From positions 1-64,000 of the forward strand of contig JAIQGL010000011.1 of NCBI GenBank assembly GCA_020072585.1: a stretch of 64,000 nt of DNA, given 5' to 3'. The DNA is from Terriglobia bacterium (lineage in GTDB: Bacteria > Acidobacteriota > Terriglobia > Terriglobales > Acidobacteriaceae). Of this stretch, positions 61,301-64,000 are shown piece after piece. Made by a program: the position numbers and the translations under genes. Under the pieces are notes generated by a model. That model saw nothing but the letters and a program-made list of their open reading frames with translations. It did not search any database and had not been told where the DNA came from. Each line of letters starts with the position of its first letter. The stretch's first letter is position 1.

Positions 61301-61577
61301 CACGGAACGCGAGTTGACACTTCGGGTCGCGGATGACGGCTGCGGAATAGAGCCGGAAATATTACATCAGGGGCGTTCCGGGCATTTTGGCCTTCAAGGG
61401 ATGAAAGAGCGAGCCGAACGCATAGGCGCTCAATTCAGCTGTCATAGCTTGCAGGGCGTCGGAACCGAGATTGTTCTGCGTGTTGCGCTTCCGGTATTTT
61501 CTAACAAGCGTACTTCGGTGTTCATGCAATCTGCTGCGAATTGGGTGCTAAGACGTAAAAATAAGGGATCGATTTAA
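58389..61577 (+). CDS. Two-component-regulator propeller histidine kinase (NarX/HisKA_3 type)
   Basis: 1062 residues. Signal or first span near 18-38 (APAMLFVALCSAAISGTANA). The periplasmic part is a double seven-bladed propeller built from Reg_prop repeats (DGSLWIGTQDGLLRLKDG, GTIWIKTDKAVDRFLDG and others). A Y_Y_Y domain follows (NKIQFRYRLLGFDQSWTQ), then a membrane span near 797-818. The cytoplasmic kinase has the HisKA_3 H-box IAQELHDTFLQDIVG (~843) and an HATPase lobe with EALFNAIRHAA and a D-D-G-C-G-I box. Such kinases respond to extracellular glycans or other polymers. Partnered with the regulator gene 36 bases downstream. Confidence 0.93.
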   Translation: MSWVTAGFGNHWSQQIAPAMLFVALCSAAISGTANALSQSHALQNESQQAQFAPKSLTQYVHKTWTFNGGLPGTAIRAIVQTSDGFLWLATDGGLARFDGLNFSVFDRTNTPAMTSEDIHSLAAGSDGSLWIGTQDGLLRLKDGIFDHYTEKDGLSGNNIGALRMDGNGTLSIQAFVSSGGLRFSQWNNGRFAADIQRAGLLTSLSRQCFGQSMLQDRNGDIWRASFPVRGLSVIRNGKETKYTTRNGLSSNNVTLLFEDRRGTIWIKTDKAVDRFLDGKIVQYRLRPGEPEPAITCVQEDKRGDLWFQTREDGIFLWNRQGVSHFGMKEGLSSSSVGSIFDDRDGNHWIITSKGLDLLQEGFFTSYDREEGITDESALNLMEARDGSIWVGTLSGKLYRLSDEGITEYSGLTSPPLVTRAGESYINRAILSIYQTSDEQIWVSSVAGLKVFKKGKLMSPPGVTESIGAVETMYEDPQGAFWVGTDRGLVRLKNGEYANYFTEPGSAINAVSVITSSTDGGLWIGTSGGGLRHFKEGTFHDYTMTDGLSSNLITALFESSDGTLWIGTPRGLNSFQGGRFTTYATATRHALQNHVCAIVEDQDRHLWISSAKGVIRVPAQELADYAAGKAASWNYTTYGIEDGMRGTACRQGTQPVGMKDRLGNLWFATDSGIVRVDPLRISRGMTPLHIFIDSVSADLIRIDPIRGGSVPPGKNDLEFHYSVVTFRDPNKIQFRYRLLGFDQSWTQANTRRSAYYTNLTPGRYRFQIQVKNLDGTWNEAGASVEIILRPEFYQTLWFLIFCLLILISSLAGLYLMRKRQLATQMQQRLEERLADRTRIAQELHDTFLQDIVGLVFNIELASNDLPSRPGDAKGRLQGVLGQLRQTVAAGRRALTDLRSPNISYGDLANALQRLSEQLRSETGPKLKIRVEGSVNWLPPLIGDEVFQISREALFNAIRHAAARTIDITLSCTERELTLRVADDGCGIEPEILHQGRSGHFGLQGMKERAERIGAQFSCHSLQGVGTEIVLRVALPVFSNKRTSVFMQSAANWVLRRKNKGSI

Positions 61578-61612
61578 AATCGTGAGCAGCAGTAGTCGAT
61601 GGAGGACAATAC

Positions 61613-62245
61613 ATGAGCCAAGAACCGAGAAAGATCCGGATTCTTATTGTCGATGACCATCCACTAGTACGTCATGGCTTATCTGGAATTATCAATCAGC
61701 AACCTGACATGGTCGTGGTGGCAGAGTCCTCCTGCGGACGAGAGGCAATTCAACAGGTTCGCCTGCATCTTCCTGATCTGACGGTAATGGACATGCGATT
61801 GCCCGATATTCACGGAGTTGAAGCGATCAAAACGATTGTCGCTGAATTTCCCGAGGCGCGCATTGTCATTCTGAGCTCTTATGAAGGAGACGCGGACATC
61901 CGGGCCGGATTAAAAGCAGGAGCGAAGGCGTATTTGCTGAAGGGAATGGAGAGCAAGGAACTGCTCGAAGAGATTCGATGCATTCACGCCGGCAAAAAGC
62001 GAATTCACCCTACGGTAGCCGCAAAGCTTGGGGAATTCTTAACCGAAGACAATCTCACGCAACGTGAAGTCGAGGTCTTGAGACTCGTCGCCGATGGGAA
62101 TTCAAATAAGGAGATTGCTCAGCGGCTCTTTATTTCTGAAGACACGGTCAAGATGCACGTCCGCAATATTCTTTCGAAGCTTGGGGCTAGCGACCGGACT
62201 CAAGCTGTGACAACAGCATTGCGTAGAGGAATTGTTCAACTGTAA
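61613..62245 (+). CDS. NarL/FixJ-family response regulator
   Basis: 210 residues. Receiver domain: RILIVDDHPLVRHGLSGIIN (acidic pocket) and DLTVMDMRLPD (phosphoacceptor Asp, ~residue 60), with the lysine in AKAYLLKGM. C-terminal LuxR-type HTH: LTQREVEVLRLVADGNSNKE to a KMHVRNILSKLGASDRTQA segment. GGAGG precedes the ATG. It is the cognate partner of the propeller kinase just upstream. Confidence 0.95.
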   Translation: MSQEPRKIRILIVDDHPLVRHGLSGIINQQPDMVVVAESSCGREAIQQVRLHLPDLTVMDMRLPDIHGVEAIKTIVAEFPEARIVILSSYEGDADIRAGLKAGAKAYLLKGMESKELLEEIRCIHAGKKRIHPTVAAKLGEFLTEDNLTQREVEVLRLVADGNSNKEIAQRLFISEDTVKMHVRNILSKLGASDRTQAVTTALRRGIVQL

Positions 62246-62430
62246 ATACTTTTTAAGGTCGCATTCTTCTTACCCAAAATAGCAATACAAACCCCTCTCT
62301 TTTTGAGTATCCCTAAAGTGACATTTGGGACGTTTATCTTTTGACGCCGCAAGGGTACTGTCTACGTGTGATCAGGAACTCTCGTCGGGCAGCAGGCGCG
62401 CAAATTGCGTGGCCATTGAAGGTTAATCAA

Positions 62431-63180
62431 ATGAGAATTCAGCCACCGCATCTTTCAGCGAATGACGATAAACGCGAAAGATCTCAGAAAGACGCCGCTC
62501 GGGTCAACAGCCAAACCCCTGCCGTCAAAAGATTCTCCGCAGTTCAAGTCCTGAGCCCCAAAGTGCTGCCTTTGAACGAACTCTTACAACTCTGCATTCT
62601 GTCGGGCAAGGAAACCCCCTGGACAGAGTTCGTTAATCGCTCTCATCCAATTATTGCTGGTGTCATCATCAAAACTATTCGGCGTTGGATCAGACCGGAA
62701 CCGAGCCTAGTTGATGATATGGTTCAGGAGGCTTACTTGAGGTTATGCCGCAATGATTTCAAGGCGCTACGACACTTTGTTGTCCAGCATGAAAATTCGG
62801 TGTTCGGCTTTCTCAAAGTAGTGGCCTCGAACACTGTACGAGATCATTTTCGTGGAGTTAATAGTCGAAAACGTGGGAGTGGGGTGACCGGCATGCCACT
62901 TGATTGTGTGGCTTTGACGCTGTTCAACGACCCGACCCCAGCTACGGAGCGAAGAATTCTCTTACAAACGATCGATGATTGTTTAGAGACATATGTGGGT
63001 GGCCCCAACTCCGCTCGCGATCGGATGATCTTTTGGCTTTATTACAGAGAAGGATTGACAGCGAACGCGATCTCGGGACTTCCATCTATCACGCTCAGCG
63101 TGAAAGGAGTGGAAAGCACAATACTGCGTCTGATTCAGCTCGTCCGGGTCAAATTGTCCGGCCCGCGAGGCGCCCTATAA
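62431..63180 (+). CDS. Sigma-70-family (ECF-like) sigma factor
   Basis: 249 residues from the ATG at 62431, which has GAAGG nine bases upstream; the frame opens at 62341. A disordered N-terminal extension of ~50 residues precedes region 2 (PSLVDDMVQEAYLRLCRNDF; FGFLKVVASNTVRDHFRG). Region 4 is in SARDRMIFWLYYREGLTANA and ISGLPSITLSVKGVESTILR. The spacing between regions 2 and 4 and the atypical HTH mark an ECF-like subgroup with no anti-sigma gene beside it. It may be controlled by the two-component pair upstream. Confidence 0.8.
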   Translation: MRIQPPHLSANDDKRERSQKDAARVNSQTPAVKRFSAVQVLSPKVLPLNELLQLCILSGKETPWTEFVNRSHPIIAGVIIKTIRRWIRPEPSLVDDMVQEAYLRLCRNDFKALRHFVVQHENSVFGFLKVVASNTVRDHFRGVNSRKRGSGVTGMPLDCVALTLFNDPTPATERRILLQTIDDCLETYVGGPNSARDRMIFWLYYREGLTANAISGLPSITLSVKGVESTILRLIQLVRVKLSGPRGAL

Positions 63181-63196
63181 TGAAAGGAAGATAATT

Positions 63197-64000
63197 ATGA
63201 ATCTGAGAGTGAAGTTTGTTCTTTCGATTGTTTTTCTGGGCCTCCTGTGCCTTATGCTATCCGGTTCAATATATGCGGATACGGTCAACATCAATTCCAT
63301 CAACGCAAACAGCACTCCGTTTTTCGTCGATATCACCACTACGAACCTTCTGGCGCAGTATGGCATCACGCTGGCAAACGTGACTCCTGGCACCACGGTG
63401 GCTGTCGTATGCGGGCAGTGTGGGGGCAATAGTATCGTTTCGTCGACACCGCCCAACGTTCTCGCTCAATCCGGCAACGACAACGGCATGTCGTATACAC
63501 TCCAGTTTTCCACTCCGCTGAGCACCCTCAGCTTCAGTTTGGCCGGCAATTCGAAGAGCGGCGGTTCCGGCACCTTGGTCGCGGCTTGGTCGGCTACCGC
63601 GTTTGACGCAAGCGGGAATGTGGTTTCCAGTGCTGGCGATCCCTCCTTGTTCGGCACTTTTTCCCCCTTCGCGCCGCAGCCTTTTACTCTGACGGGGCCC
63701 GGCATTGCTTCTGTCACTTTCTTTACCCAATGTTTCAATGTCTGCGGCACCGGTTTGAACATCGCCGACCTATCAGCGCCGGAGATCAAGCTCAAGAGCC
63801 CGACATGTCAGTCGGCAACTGCTGCTATGGGACATAACTGGAGCTTGAATTACGCCACATGCGGTAATGACGGTCTAATCCTCACAGACGTCAAGTTGGG
63901 TAGCCGGTTGCTCGCGCGGCGAATGAGCCTGCCGTATTACACTTTGCTTGACTCGAATGGTGCCATTCTTGCACGCTGCGAGCTAGAAGTTGCTGCAGCC
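63197..64000 (+). CDS. Secreted protein, partial (runs off the window)
   Basis: 268 codons present, no stop before 64000. The ATG at 63197 follows AAGGAAG. Signal peptide: MNLRVKFVLSIVFLGLLCLM through SIYA. The first ~200 residues are Ser/Thr/Gly-rich beta text with four cysteines (VVCGQCGGN; FFTQCFNVCGTG), similar in style to PEP-CTERM or other exported surface proteins. The last visible part (DGLILTDVKLGSRLLARRMS, then LPYYTLLDSNG) looks like the start of a new domain. The sigma factor gene 16 bases upstream suggests co-transcription. Confidence 0.7.
   Translation, partial: MNLRVKFVLSIVFLGLLCLMLSGSIYADTVNINSINANSTPFFVDITTTNLLAQYGITLANVTPGTTVAVVCGQCGGNSIVSSTPPNVLAQSGNDNGMSYTLQFSTPLSTLSFSLAGNSKSGGSGTLVAAWSATAFDASGNVVSSAGDPSLFGTFSPFAPQPFTLTGPGIASVTFFTQCFNVCGTGLNIADLSAPEIKLKSPTCQSATAAMGHNWSLNYATCGNDGLILTDVKLGSRLLARRMSLPYYTLLDSNGAILARCELEVAAA

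Overview
The window reads as chromosome of a soil-type bacterium, most likely Acidobacteriota. This is an inference from gene content: an ECF-type sigma factor beside a TPR-tailed Ser/Thr kinase, a very large YD-repeat (Rhs) wall protein, and a propeller-type sensor kinase with a NarL-type regulator. No rRNA or other marker gene is present to prove it. The two ends look like ordinary chromosome; most of the middle is accessory DNA in at least four blocks.

Block 1 (about 0.25-14.9 kb). A divergent pair encodes a Rossmann/TIR-like protein and a HEPN-like protein. A long one-direction run follows that carries a PRTRC cassette (proteins E, C, F, B and the ThiF-like protein), small hypothetical genes, a second-copy-type DNA polymerase III sliding clamp (dnaN), and a 1479-residue methyltransferase/Strawberry-notch helicase. 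This is the backbone of a plasmid-like or integrative element. PRTRC ParB, A and D are not in the window.

Block 2 (14.9-22.9 kb, minus strand). ECF sigma factor, TPR Ser/Thr kinase, Rhs/YD-repeat exported protein.

Block 3 (23.15-29.2 kb). A giant membrane-anchored NACHT ATPase with a long coiled-coil tail is bracketed by a perfect 15-bp inverted repeat. Next to it lie decayed remnants: a truncated hydrolase and a broken formaldehyde dehydrogenase, joined head to head.

Block 4 (31.2-48.9 kb). About 17.6 kb lies between two ~195-bp direct repeats that end in the same tRNA-Ser-like 3' sequence. A tRNA-Ser(CGA) remnant sits just inside the left copy. The block holds a complete type III CBASS operon (CD-NTase, HORMA, TRIP13-like ATPase, TIR-SAVED effector) and a divergent HTH-ImmA/IrrE regulator with a PIN protein. 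It also holds a tyrosine recombinase with nested palindromes upstream, and an unfamiliar biosynthetic-looking cluster. That cluster has an ATP-grasp ligase, a STAND/TPR ATPase, a Rieske + cluster-less Rieske oxygenase + NspC-like PLP decarboxylase in one frame, a DUF3326 protein and a JmjC-type oxygenase. It is my best candidate for an undescribed system.

Block 5 (49-54 kb). Two diverged, independently frameshifted DUF932 pseudogenes flank an FRG-domain protein, a TauD/TfdA-type oxygenase and an RHH-PAS-PAS regulator.

The right end (54.4-64 kb) is chromosome-like: a secreted metallophosphatase with a barrel-like tail, a propeller histidine kinase with its NarL-type regulator, a sigma-70-family factor, and a secreted protein running off the end.
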